Assembly: GCA_013076295.1 (NCBI GenBank)
Contig: RQOL01000419.1
Location: 22,400 to 86,399 of the forward strand
Reading direction: 5' to 3'
DNA length: 64,000 bases
DNA from: Sanderia malayensis
Lineage: Eukaryota > Cnidaria > Scyphozoa > Semaeostomeae > Pelagiidae
Under the pieces are notes generated by a model, which saw nothing but the letters and a program-made list of their open reading frames with translations, had not been told where the DNA came from and ran no database searches. Shown here one piece after another: positions 46,387-60,100 of this stretch (the stretch's first letter is position 1; each line of letters begins with the position of its first letter). A program made the translations under genes and the position numbers.

Positions 46387-48520
46387 ACTAAAAGTGTATA
46401 ACAATTTGTTCTCGCCGAATTGACATCGAATCATGCGCAAATTGTGCGAATGAATCCTAATCTTGATTAGTGTAAGTTGCGGGAAGAAAAGATCATTTTT
46501 ATTAGTGTAAATTGTGGGAATGAATGTTTATATAACTGAAAAAAGTAACTAAAAGTGTATAACAATTTGTTTTCGCTGAATTGACATCGAATCATGCGCA
46601 AATTGTGGGAATGAATCCTAATCTTGATTAGTGTAAGTTGCGGGAATAAAAGTTGATTTTTATTGGTGTAAATTGTGGGAATGAAAGTTAATTTTTATTA
46701 GTGTAAATTGTGGGAATGAGTGTTATCTTTTATTATTGTAAATTGTGGAAAAGAATGTTAATATTACTGAAAAAAGAAACTAAAAGTGTATAACAATTTG
46801 TTCCGGCTGAATTGACGTGGAATCATGCGCAATTTGTGGGAATGAATCTAAATAAATTGTGGGAATGAATGTTAATATAACTCAAAAAAGTAACTAAAAG
46901 TGCATAACAATTTGTTTTCGCTGAATTGACATGGAGTCATGTGCAAATTGTGGGAATGAATCCTAATTTTGATTAGTGTAAGTTGGGGGAATAAAAGATA
47001 ATTTTTATTAGTGTAAATTATGGGAATGAATGTTTATATAACTGAAAAAAGTAACTAAAAGTGTATAACAATTTGTTTTTGCCGAATTGACGTGGAACAA
47101 TGCGCAAACTTTGAGAATGAATTTAATTTTGATTAGTGTAATTTGCGGGAATAAAAGTTGATTTTTATTGGTGCACATTGTGGGAGGGAAAATTAGTTTT
47201 TATTAGTGTAAATTGTGGGAATGAGTGTTATCTTTTATTAGTGTAAATAGTGGGAAGGAATGTTAATATTACTGAAAAAAGTAACTAAAAGTGTATAACA
47301 ATTTGTTCCGGCTGAATTGACGTGGAATCATGCGCAAATTGTGGGAATGAATCTAAATAAATTGTGGGAATGAATGTTAATATTACTCAAAAAAGTAACT
47401 AAAAGTGCTTAACAATTTGTTTTCGCTGAATTGACATGGAGTCATGCGCAAATTGTGGGAATGAATCCCAATTTTGATTAGTGTAAGTTGCCGGAATAAA
47501 AGTTAATTTTTATTAGTGTAAATTATGGGAATGAATGTTTATATAACTGAAAACAGTATCTAAAAGTGTAAAACAATTTGTTTTCGCTGAATTGACGTGG
47601 AATCATGCGCAAATTGTTGGAATGAGTTTAATTTTGATTAGTGTAAGTTGCGGGAATAAAAGTTGATTTTTATTGGTCTAAATTGTGGGAATGAATCCTA
47701 ATTTTGATTAGTGTAAGTTGCGGGAATAAAAGTTATTTTTTATTAGTGTAAATTGTGGGAATGAATGTATATATAACTGAAAAAAGTAACTAAAAGAGTA
47801 TAACAATTTGTTTTCGCTGAATTGACGTCGAATCATGCGCAATTTGTGGGAATGAATTTAATTTTGATTAGTGTAAGTGGCGGGAATAAAATTGATTTTT
47901 ATTGGTGTAAATTGTGGGAATGAGTGTTATCTTTTATTAGTGTGAAGAGTGGGAATAAATGATAATATTACTGAAAAAGAAACTAAAAGTGTATAAGAAT
48001 TTGTTCTCGCTGAATTGACATCGAATCATGCGCAAATTGTGGGAATGAATCCTAATTTTGATTAGTGTAAGTTGCGGGAAAAAAAGTTAACTTTTTTGGT
48101 GTAAATTGTGGAGTGAAAGTTAGTTTTTTTAGTGTAAATTGTGGGAATGAGTGTTATCTTTTATTCGTGGAAATTGTGGGAATGAATGTTAATATTACTG
48201 AAAAATATAACTAAAAGTATATAACAATTTATTTTCGCTGAATTGACGTGGAATCATGCGCAAATTGTGGGAATTAATGTTAATTTTGATTAGTGTAAGT
48301 TGCGGGAGTAAAAGTTAATTTTTATTGGTGTGAATTGTGGGAATGAAAGTTAATTTTTATTAGTGTCAATTGTGGGAATGAGTGTTATCTTTTATTAGTG
48401 TAAATTGTGGGAATGAATGTAAATATTACTGAAAAAAAAAATTAAAAGTGCATAGCAATTTGTTTTCGCTGAATTTACGTGGAATCATGCTCAAATTGTG
48501 GCAATGAATCCCAATTTTGA
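45460..48520 (+). repeat. 3.1-kb block repeated at +4,193 to +4,228 bp, copy 1
   Basis: GCAACTGG 46,210/50,403, GTTCCGG 46,800/50,993 and 47,305/51,498, and AAAGAGTATAAC 47,796/51,989 all give 4,193. After about 47,900 the offset is 4,228 (GAAGAG 47,944/52,172; GGCAATG 48,500/52,728), exactly one 35-bp subrepeat more in the second copy. Confidence 0.85.
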
Positions 48521-48844
48521 TTAGTGTAAGTTGCGGGAATAAAAGTTATTTTTTATTAGCGTAAATTGTGGGAATGAATGTATATATAACTGAAAAAAGT
48601 AACTAAAAGTGTATAACAATTTGTTTTCGCTGAATTGACGTCGAATCATGCGCAATTTGTGGGATTGAATTTAATTTTGATTAGTGTAAGTGGCGGGAAT
48701 AAAAGTTGATTTTTATTGGTGTAAATTGTGGGAGGGAAAATTAATTTTTATTAGTGTAAATTGTGGGAATGAGTGTTATCTTTTATTAGTGTGAATAGTG
48801 GGAATAAATGATAATATTACTGAAAAAGAAACTAAAAGTGTATA

Positions 48845-51725
48845 AGAATTTGTTCTCGCTGAATTGACATCGAATCATGGGCAAATTGTGGGAATGAATC
48901 CTAGTTTTGATTAGTGTAAGTTGCGGGAATAAAAGTTGATTTTTATTGGGATAAATTGGGGGAATGAAAGTTGATTTTTATTAGTTTAAATTGTGGGAAA
49001 GAGTGTTATCTTTTATTAGTGTAAATAGTGGGAAGGAATGTTAATATTACTGAAAAAAGTAACTAAAAGTGTATAACAATTTGTTCTCGCCGAATTGACA
49101 TCGAATCATGCGCAAATTGTGGGAATGAATCCTAATTTTGATTAGTGTAAATTGCGGGAAAAAAAGTTATTTTTTATTAGTGTAAATTGTGGGAATGAGT
49201 GTTATCTTTTATTAGTGTGAATAGTGGGAATAAATGACAATATTACTGAAAATGAAACTAAAAGTGTATAAGAATTTGTTCTCGCTGAATTGACATCGAA
49301 TCATGCGCAAATTGTGGGAATGAATCCTAATTTTGATTAGTGTAAGTTTCGGGAAAAAAAGTTAACTTTTTTGGTGTAAATTGTGGAGTGAAAGTTAGTT
49401 TTTTTAGTGTAAATTGTGGGAATGAGTGTTATCTTTTATTCGTGGAAATTGTGGGAATGAATGTTAATATTACTGAAAAAAGTAACTAAAAGTGTATAAC
49501 AATTTATTTTCGCTGAATTGACGTGGAATCATGCGCAAATTGTGGCAATGAATCCCAATTTTGATTAGTGTAAGTTGCGGGAATAAAAGATCATTTTTAT
49601 TAGTGTAAATTGTGGGAATGAAAGTTAATTTTTATTAGTGTCAATTGTGGGAATGAGTGTTATCTTTTATTAGTGTAAATTGTGGGAATGAATGTAAATA
49701 TTACTGAAAAAAAAATTAAAAGTGCATAGCAATTAGTTTTCGCTGAATTTACGTGGAATCATGCGAAAATTGTGGGAATTAATGTTAATTTTGATTAGTG
49801 TAAGTTTCGGGAATAAAAGTTAATTTTTATTCGTGTAAATTGTGGGAATGAGTGTTATCTTTTATTAGTGTAAATTGTGGGAATGAATGTTGATATTACT
49901 GAAAAAAGTAACTAAATTGTATAACAATTCGTTTTCGCTGAATTGACGTGGAACCATGCGCAAATTGTGGGAATGAGTTTAATTTTGATTAGTGTAAGTT
50001 GCGGGAATAAAAGTTGATTTTTATTGGTGTAAAATGTGGGAGGGAAAATTAATTTTTATTAGTGTAAATTGTAGGAATGAGTGTTATCTTTTATTAGTGT
50101 AAATAGTGGGAATAAATGATAATATTAATAAAGTTGATTTTTTTGGTGTAAATGGTGGGAATGAATCCTAATTTTGATTAGTGTAAGTTGCGGGAATAAA
50201 AGTTAATTTTTATTACTGTAAATTGTGGGAATGAATGTTTATATAACTGAAAAAAGTAACTAAAAGTGTATAGCAATTTGTTCTCGCTGAATTGACATCG
50301 AATCATGCGCAAATTGTGGGAATGAATCCTAATTTTGATTAGTGTAGGTTGCGGGAAAAAAAGTTAACTTTTTTGGTGTAAATTGTGGGAATGAATGTTA
50401 ATGCAACTGGAAAGAGTAACTAAAAGTGTATAAAAATTTGTTCTCGCTGAATTGACATGGAATCAAGCGCAAATTGTGGAGATGAATCCTAGTTTTGATT
50501 AGTGTAAGTGGCGGGAATAAAAGTTAATTTTTATTACTGTAAATTGTGGGAATGAATGTTTATATAACTGAAAAAAGTAACTAAAAGTGTATAACAATTT
50601 GTTCTCCCCGAATTGACATCGAATCATGCGCAAATTGTGCGAATGAATCCTAATCTTGATTAGTGTAAGTTGCGGGAAGAAAAGATCATTTTTATTAGTG
50701 TAAGTTGTGGGAATGAATGTTTATATAACTGAAAAAAGTAATTAAAAGTGTATAACAATTTGTTTTCGCTGAATTGACATCGAATCATGCGCAAATTGTG
50801 GGAATGAATCCTAATCTTGATTAGTGTAAGTTGCGGGAATAAAAGTTGATTTTTATTGGTGTAAATTGTGGGAATGAAAGTTAATTTTTATTAGTGTAAA
50901 TTGTGGGAATGAGTGTTATCTTTTATTATTGTAAATTGTGGAAAAGAATGTTAATATTACTGAAAAAAGAAACTAAAAGTGTATAACAATTTGTTCCGGC
51001 TGAATTGACGTGGAATCATGCGCAATTTGTGGGAATGAATCTAAATAAATTGTGGGAATGAATGTTAATATTACTCAAAAAAGTAACTAAAAGTGCTTAA
51101 CAATTTGTTTTCGCTGAATTGACATGGAGTCATGCGCAAATTGTGGGAATGAATCCCAATTTTGATTAGTGTAAGTTGCCGGAATAAACGTTAATTTTTA
51201 TTAGTGTAAATTATGGGAATGAATGTTTATATAACTGAAAAAAGTAACTAAAAGTGTATAACAATTTGTTTTTGCTGAATTGACGTGGAACAATGCGCAA
51301 ACTTTGAGAATGAATTTAATTTTGATTAGTGTAATTTGCGGGAATAAAAGTTGATTTTTATTGGTGCACATTGTGGGAGGGAAAATTAGTTTTTATTAGT
51401 GTAAATTGTGGGAATGAGTGTTATCTTTTATTAGTGTAAATAGTGGGAAGGAATGTTAATATTACTGAAAAAAGTAACTAAAAGTGTATAACAATTTGTT
51501 CCGGCTGAATTGACGTGGAATCATGCGCAAATTGTGGGAATGAATCTAAATAAATTGTGGGAATGAATGTTAATATTACTCAAAAAAGTAACTAAAAGTG
51601 CTTAACAATTTGTTTTCGCTGAATTGACATGGAGTCATGCGCAAATTGTGGGAATGAATCCCAATTTTGATTAGTGTAAGTTGCCGGAATAAAAGTTAAT
51701 TTTTATTAGTGTAAATTGTGGGAAT
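48845..51725 (+). repeat. 2.88-kb block repeated at +9,726 bp, copy 1
   Basis: Markers at a constant offset include CATCGAATCATGGGC (48,867/58,594), AATGACAATATTACTG (49,234/58,960) and GCAACTGG (50,403/60,129). Identity is very high across the whole block. Confidence 0.85.
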
Positions 51726-52748
51726 GAATGTTTATATAACTGAAAACAGTATCTAAAAGTGTAAAACAATTTGTTTTCGCTGAATTGACGTGGAATCATG
51801 CGCAAATTGTTGGAATGAGTTTAATTTTGATTAGTTTAAGTTGCGGGAATAAAAGTTGATTTTTATTGGTCTAAATTGTGGTAATGAATCCTAATTTTGA
51901 TTAGTGTAAGTTGCGGGAATAAAAGTTATTTTTTATTAGTGTAAATTGTGGGAATGAATGTATATATAACTGAAAAAAGTAACTAAAAGAGTATAACAAT
52001 TTGTTTTCGCTGAATTGACGTCGAATCATGCGCAATTTGTGGGAATGAATTTAATTTTGATTAGTGTAAGTGGCGGGAATAAAATTGATTTTTATTGGTG
52101 TAAATTGTGGGAGGGAAAATTAATTTTTATTAGTGTAAATTGTGGGAATGAGTGTTATCTTTTATTAGTGTGAAGAGTGGGAATAAATGATAATATTACT
52201 GAAAAGGAAACTAAAAGTGTATAAGAATTTGTTCTCGCTGAATTGACATCGAATCATGCGCAAATTGTGGGAATGAATCCTAATTTTGATTAGTGTAAAT
52301 TGCGGGAAAAAAAGTTAACTTTTTTGGTGTAAATTGTGGAGTGAAAGTTAGTTTTTTTAGTGTAAATTGTGGGAATGAGTGTTATCTTTTATTCGTGGAA
52401 ATTGTGGGAATGAATGTTAATATTACTGAAAAAAGTAACTAAAAGTGTATAACAATTTATTTTCGCTGAATTGACGTGGAATCATGCGCAAATTGCGGGA
52501 ATTAATGTTAATTTTGATTAGTGTAAGTTGCGGGAGTAAAAGTTAATTTTTATTGGTGTGAATTGTGGGAATGAAAGTTAATTTTTATTAGTGTAAATTG
52601 TGGGAATGAGTGTTATCTTTTATTAGTGTAAATTGTGGGAATGAATGTAAATATTACTGAAAAAAAAAATTAAAAGTGCATAGCAATTTGTTTTCGCTGA
52701 ATTTACGTGGAATCATGCGCAAATTGTGGCAATGAATCCCAATTTTGA
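49653..52748 (+). repeat. 3.1-kb block, copy 2
   Basis: Second copy of 45,460-48,520. It has an added S (GGGAGGGAAAATTAATTTTT) near 52,110. Most of its left part is also the source or sister of the 9,726-bp-spaced block (48,845-51,725). Confidence 0.83.
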
Positions 52749-55700
52749 TTAGTGTAAGTTGCGGGAATAAAAGATCATTTTTATTAGTGTAAATTGTGGG
52801 AATGAATGTTTATATAACTGAAAAAAGTAACTAAAAGTGTATAACATATTGTTTTCGCTGAATTGACATCGAATCATGCGCAAATTGTGGGAATGAATCC
52901 TAATCTTGATTAGTGTAAGTTGCGGGAATAAAAGTTGATTTTTATTGGTGTAAATTGTGGGAATGAATCCTAATTTTGATTAGTGTAAGTTGCGGGAATA
53001 AAAGTTAGTTTTTATTAGTGTAAATTGTGGGAATCAATGTTAATATAACTGGAACAAGTAACTAAAAGTGTATAACATAATGTTTTCGCTGAATTGACAT
53101 CGAATCATGCGCAAATTGTGGGAATGAATCCTAATCTTGATTAGTGTAAGTTGCGGGAAAAAAAGTTGATTTTTATTGGTGTAAATTGTGGGAATGAAAG
53201 TTAATTTTTATTCGTGTAAATTGTGGGAATGAGTGTTATCTTTTATTATTGTAAATTGCGGAAAAGAATGTTAATATTACTGAAAAAAGTAACTAAAAGT
53301 GTATAACAATTTGTTCCGGCTGAATTGACGTGGAATCATGTGCAATTTGTGGGAATGAATCTAAATAAATTGTGGGAATGAATGTTAATATTACTCGAAA
53401 AAGTAACTAAAAGTGCTTAACAATTTGTTTTCGCTGAATTGACATGGAGTCATGCGCAAATTGTGGGAATGAATCCCAATTTTGATTAGTGTAAGTTGCC
53501 GGAATAAAAGTTAATTTTTATTAGTGTAAATTGTGGGAATGAATGTTTATATAACTGAAAACAGTATCTAAAAGTGTAAAATAATTTGTTTTCGCTGAAT
53601 TGACGTGGAATCATGCGCAAATTGTTGGAATGAGTTTAATTTTGATTAGTGTAAGTTGCGGGAATAAAAGTTGATTTTTATTGGTCTAAATTGTGGGAAT
53701 GAATCCTAATTTTGATTAGTGTAAGTTGCGGGAATAAAAGTTATTTTTATTAGCGTAAATTGTGGGAAAGAATGTATATATAACTGAAAAAAGTAACTAA
53801 AAGTGTATAACAATTTGTTTTCGCTGAATTGACGTCGAATCATGCGCAATTTGTGGGAATGAATTTAATTTTGATTAGTGTAAGTGGCGGGAATAAAAGT
53901 TGATTTTTATTGGTGTAAATTGTGGGAGGGAAAATTAATTTTTATTAGTGTAAAATGTGGGAATGAGTGTTATCTTTTATTAGTGTGAATAGTGGGAATA
54001 AATGATAATATTACTGAAAAAGAAACTAAAAGTGTATAAGAATTTGTTCTCGCTGAATTGACATCGAATCATGCGCAAATTGTGGGAATGAATCCTAATT
54101 TTGATTAGTGTAAGTTGCGGGAAAAAAAGTTAACTTTTTTGGTGTAAATTGTGGAGTGAAAGTTAGTTTTTTTAGTGTAAATTGTGGGAATGAGTGTTAT
54201 CTTTTATTCGTGGAAATTGCGGTAATGAATGTTTATATAACTGAAAAAAGTAACTAAAAGAGTATAACAATTTGTTTTCGCTGAATTGACGTCGAATCAT
54301 GCGCAATTTGTGGGAATGAATTTAATTTTGATTAGTGTAAGTGGCGGGAATAAAATTGATTTTTATTGGTGTAAATTGTGGGAGGGAAAATTTATTTTTA
54401 TTGGTGTAAATTGTGGGAATGAGTGTTATCTTTTATTAGTGTGAAGAGTGGGAATAAATGATAATATTACTGAAAAAGAAACTAAAAGTGTATAAGAATT
54501 TGTTCTCGCTGAATTGACATCGAATCATGCGCAAATTGTGGGAATGAATCCTAATTTTGATTAGTGTAAGTTGCGGGAAAAAAAGTTAACTTTTTTGGTC
54601 TAAATTGTGGAGTGAAAGTTAGTTTTTTTAGTGTAAATTGTGGGAATGAGTGTTATCTTTTATTCGTGGAAATTGTGGGAATGAATGTTAATATTACTGA
54701 AAAATATAACTAAAAGTATATAACAATTTATTTTCGCTGAATTGACGTGGAATCATGCGCAAAATGTGGGAATTAATGTTAATTTTGATTAGTGTAAGTT
54801 GCGGGAGTAAAAGTTAATTTTTATTGGTGTGAATTGTGGGAATGAAAGTCAATTTTTATTAGTGTCAATTGTGGGAATGAGTGTTATCTTTTATTAGTGT
54901 AAATTGTGGGAATGAATGTAAATATTACTGAAAAAAAAAATTAAAAGTGCATAGCAATTTGTTTTCGCTGAATTTACGTGGAATCATGCGCAAATTGTGG
55001 CAATGAATCCCAATTTTGATTAGTGTAAGTTGCGGGAATAAAAGATCATTTCTATTAGTGTAAATTGTGGGAATGAATGTTTATATAACTGAAAAAAGTA
55101 ACTAAAAGTGTATAACAATTTGTTTTCGCTGAATTGACATCGAATCATGCGCAAATTGTGGGAATGAACCCTAATCTTGATTAGTGTAAGTTGCGGGAAT
55201 AAAAGTTGATTTTTATTGGTGTAAATTGTGGGAATGAATGTTTATATAACTGAAAAAAGTAACTAAAAGTGTATAACAATTTGTTTTCGCTGAATTGACG
55301 TCGAATCATGCGCAATTTGTGGGAATGAATTTAATTTTGATTAGTGTAAGTTGCGGGAAAAAAAGTTAACTTTTTTGGTGTAAATTGTGGAGTGAAAGTT
55401 AGTTTTTTTAGTGTAAATTGTGGGAATGAGTGTTATCTTTTATTCGTGGAAATTGTGGTAATAAATGTTTAGATAACTGAAAACAGTAACTAAAAGTGTA
55501 TAACAATTTGTTCTCGCTGAAATGACATGGAATCAGGCGCAAATTGTAGGAATGAATCCTAGTTTTGATTAGTGTAAGTTGCGGGAATAAAAGTTTATTT
55601 TTATTGGTGTAAATTGTGGGAATGAATCCTAATTTTGATTAGTGTAAGTTGCGGGAATAAAAGTTAGTTTTTATTAGTGTAAATTGTGGGAATGAATGTT

Positions 55701-57124
55701 TATATAACTGAAAAAAGTAACTAAAGTGTATAACAATTTGTTCTCGCTGAATTGACATCGAATCATGGGCAAATTGTGGGAATGAATCCTAGTTTTGATT
55801 AGTGTAAGTTGCGGGAATAAAAGTTGATTTTTATTGGGATAAATTGGGGGAATGAAAGTTGATTTTTATTAGTTTAAATTGTGGGAAAGAGTGTTATCTT
55901 TTATTAGTGTAAATAGTGGGAAGGAATGTTAATATTACTGAAAAAAGTAACTAAAAGTGTATAACAATTTGTTCTCGCCGAAATGACATCGAATCATGCG
56001 CAAATTGTGGGAATGAATCCAAATTTTGATTAGTGTAAGTTGCGGGAAAAAAAGTTAACTTTTTTGGTGTAAATTGTGGAGTGAAAGTTAGTTTTTTTAG
56101 TGTAAATTGTGGGAATGAGTGTTATCTTTTATTCGTGGAAATTGTGGTAATGAATGTTTATATAACTGAAAACAGTAACTAAAGTGTATAACAATTTGTT
56201 CTCGCTGAAATGACATGGAATCAAGCGCAAATTGTAGGAATGAATCCTAGTTTTGATTAGTGTAAGTTGCGGGAAAAAAGTTAACTTTTTTGGAGTAAAT
56301 TGTGGAGTGAAAGTTAGTTTTTTTAGTGTCAATTGTGGGAATGAGTGTTATCTTTTATTAGTGTAAATTGTGGGAATGAATGTAAATATTACTGAAAAAA
56401 AAAATTAAAAGTGCATAGCAATTTGTTTTCGCTGAATTTACGTGGAATCATGCGCAAATTGTGGCAATGAATCCCAATTTTGATTAGTGTAAGTTGCGGG
56501 AATAAAAGATCATTTTTATTAGTGTAAATTGTGGGAATGAATGTTTATATAACTGAAAAAAGTAACTAAAAGTGTATAACAATTTGTTTTCGCTGAATTG
56601 ACATCGAATCATGCGCAAATTGTGGGAATGAACCCTAATCTTGATTAGTGTAAGTTGCGGGAATAAAAGTTGATTTTTATTGGTGTAAATTGTGGGAATG
56701 AATGTTTATATAACTGAAAACAGTATCTAAAAGTGTAAAACAATTTGTTTTCGCTGAATTGACGTGGAATCATGCGCAAATTGTTGGAATGAGTTTAATT
56801 TTGATTAGTGTAAGTTGCGGGAATAAAAGTTGATTTTTATTGGTCTAAATTGTGGGAATGAATCCTAATTTTGATTAGTGTAAGTTGCGGGAATAAAAGT
56901 TATTTTTTATTAGCGTAAATTGTGGGAATGAATGTATATATAACTGAAAAAAGTAACTAAAAGTGTATAACAATTTGTTTTCGCTGAATTGACGTCGAAT
57001 CATGCGCAATTTGTGGGAATGAATTTAATTTTGATTAGTGTAAGTGGCGGGAATAAAGTTGATTTTATTGGTGTAAATTGTGGGAGGGAAAATTAATTTT
57101 TATTAGTGTAAATTGTGGGAATGA
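52748..57124 (+). repeat. Satellite mosaic without one clean period
   Basis: Domain 5 monomers in shuffled order. The CATAGCAATTTG monomer with GATCATTT recurs at 52,679, 54,950 and 56,414. GTTCCGG appears once at 53,313, and AAAGAGTATAAC near 54,262. The piece 55,330-56,330 recurs at 57,255-58,255, about 1,922 bp away (TTTAGATAAC 55,468/57,390). U variants ATATTGTTTTCG and ATAATGTTTTCG near 52,850 and 53,075 are unusual. Confidence 0.8.
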
Positions 57125-60100
57125 GTGTTATCTTTTAGTAGTGTGAATAGTGGGAATAAATGATAATATTACTGAAAAAGAAACTAAAAGTGTATAAGAA
57201 TTTGTTCTCGCTGAATTGACATCGAATCATGCGCAAATTGTGGGAATGAATCCTAATTTTGATTAGTGTAAGTTGCGGGAAAAAAAGTTAACTTTTTTGG
57301 TGTAAATTGTGGAGTGAAAGTTAGTTTTTTTAGTGTAAATTGTGGGAATGAGTGTTATCTTTTATTCGTGGAAATTGTGGTAATAAATGTTTAGATAACT
57401 GAAAACAGTAACTAAAAGTGTATAACAATTTGTTCTCGCTGAAATGACATGGAATCAGGCGCAAATTGTAGGAATGAATCCTAGTTTTGATTAGTGTAAG
57501 TTGCGGGAATAAAAGTTTATTTTTATTGGTGTAAATTGTGGGAATGAATCCTAATTTTGATTAGTGTAAGTTGCGGGAATAAAAGTTAGTTTTTATTAGT
57601 GTAAATTGTGGGAATGAATGTTTATATAACTGAAAAAAGTAACTAAAAGTGTATAACAATTTGTTCTCGCTGAATTGACATCGAATCATGGGCAAATTGT
57701 GGGAATGAATCCTAGTTTTGATTAGTGTAAGTTGCGGGAATAAAAGTTGATTTTTATTGGGATAAATTGGGGGAATGAAAGTTGATTTTTATTAGTTTAA
57801 ATTGTGGGAAAGAGTGTTATCTTTTATTAGTGTAAATAGTGGGAAGGAATGTTAATATTACTGAAAAAAGTAACTAAAAGTGTATAACAATTTGTTCTCG
57901 CCGAATTGACATCGAATCATGCGGAAATTGTGGGAATGAATCCTAATTTTGATTAGTGTAAGTTGCGGGAAAAAAAGTTAACTTTTTTGGTGTAAATTGT
58001 GGAGTGAAAGTTAGTTTTTTAGTGTAAATTGTGGGAATGAGTGTTATCTTTTATTCGTGGAAATTGTGGTAATGAATGTTTATATAACTGAAAACAGTAA
58101 CTAAAAGTGTATAACAATTTGTTCTCGCTGAAATGACATGGAATCAAGCGCAAATTGTAGGAATGAATCCTAGTTTTGATTAGTGTAAGTTGCGGGAAAA
58201 AAGTTAACTTTTTTGGTGTAAATTGTGGAGTGAAAGTTAGTTTTTTTAGTGTAAATTGTGGGAATGAGTGTTATCTTTTATTCGTGGAAATTGTGGTAAT
58301 GAATGTTTATATAACTGAAAACAGTAACTAAAAGTGTATAACAATTTGTTCTCGCTGAAATGACATGGAATCAAGCGAAAATTGTAGGAATGAATCCTAG
58401 TTTTGATTAGTGTAAGTTGCGGGAATAAAAGTTTATTTTTATTGGTGTAAATTGTGGGAATGAATCCTAATTTTGATTAGTGTAAGTTGCGGGAATAAAA
58501 GTTAGTTTTTATTAGTGTAAATTGTGGGAATGAATGTTTATATAACTGAAAAAAGTAACTAAAAGTGTATAACAATTTGTTCTCGCTGAATTGACATCGA
58601 ATCATGGGCAAATTGTGGGAATGAATCCTAGTTTTGATTAGTGTAAGTTGCGGGAATAAAAGTTGATTTTTATTGGGATAAATTGGGGGAATGAAAGTTG
58701 ATTTTTATTAGTTTAAATTGTGGGAAAGAGTGTTATCTTTTATTAGTGTAAATAGTGGGAAGGAATGTTAATATTACTGAAAAAAGTAACTAAAAGTGTA
58801 TAACAATTTGTTCTCGCCGAATTGACATCGAATCATGCGCAAATTGTGGGAATGAATCCTAATTTTGATTAGTGTAAATTGCGGGAAAAAAAGTTATTTT
58901 TTATTAGTGTAAATTGTGGGAATGAGTGTTATCTTTTATTAGTGTGAATAGTGGGAATAAATGACAATATTACTGAAAAAGAAACTAAAAGTGTATAAGA
59001 ATTTGTTCTCGCTGAATTGACATCGAATCATGCGCAAATTGTGGGAATGAATCCTAATTTTGATTAGTGTAAGTTTCGGGAAAAAAAGTTAACTTTTTTG
59101 GTGTAAATTGTGGAGTGAAAGTTAGTTTTTTAGTGTAAATTGTGGGAATGAGTGTTATCTTTTATTCGTGGAAATTGTGGGAATGAATGTTAATATTACT
59201 GAAAAAAGTAACTAAAGTGTATAACAATTTATTTTCGCTGAATTGACGTGGAATCATGCGCAAATTGTTGCAATGAATCCCAATTTTGATTAGTGTAAGT
59301 TGCGGGAATAAAAGATCATTTTTATTAGTGTAAATTGTGGGAATGAAAGTTAATTTTTATTAGTGTCAATTGTGGGAATGAGTGTTATCTTTTATTAGTG
59401 TAAATTGTGGGAATGAATGTAAATATTACTGAAAAAAAAATTAAAGGTGCATAGCAATTAGTTTTCGCTGAATTTACGTGGAATCATGCGAAAATTGTGG
59501 GAATTAATGTTAATTTTGATTAGTGTAAGTTTCGGGAATAAAAGTTAATTTTTATTCGTGTAAATTGTGGGAATGAGTGTTATCTTTTATTAGTGTAAAT
59601 TGTGGGAATGAATGTTGATATTACTGAAAAAAGTAACTAAATTGTATAACAATTCGTTTTCGCTGAATTGACGTGGAACCATGCGCAAATTGTGGGAATG
59701 AGTTTAATTTTGATTAGTGTAAGTTGCGGGAATAAAAGTTGATTTTTATTGGTGTAAAATGTGGGAGGGAAAATTAATTTTTATTAGTGTAAATTGTAGG
59801 AATGAGTGTTATCTTTTATTAGTGTAAATAGTGGGAATAAATGATAATATTAATAAAGTTGATTTTTTTTGGTGTAAATGGTGGGAATGAATCCTAATTT
59901 TGATTAGTGTAAGTTGCGGGAATAAAAGTTAATTTTTATTACTGTAAATTGTGGGAATGAATGTTTATATAACTGAAAAAAGTAACTAAAAGTGTATAGC
60001 AATTTGTTCTCGCTGAATTGACATCGAATCATGCGCAAATTGTGGGAATGAATCCTAATTTTGATTAGTGTAGGTTGCGGGAAAAAAAGTTAACTTTTTT

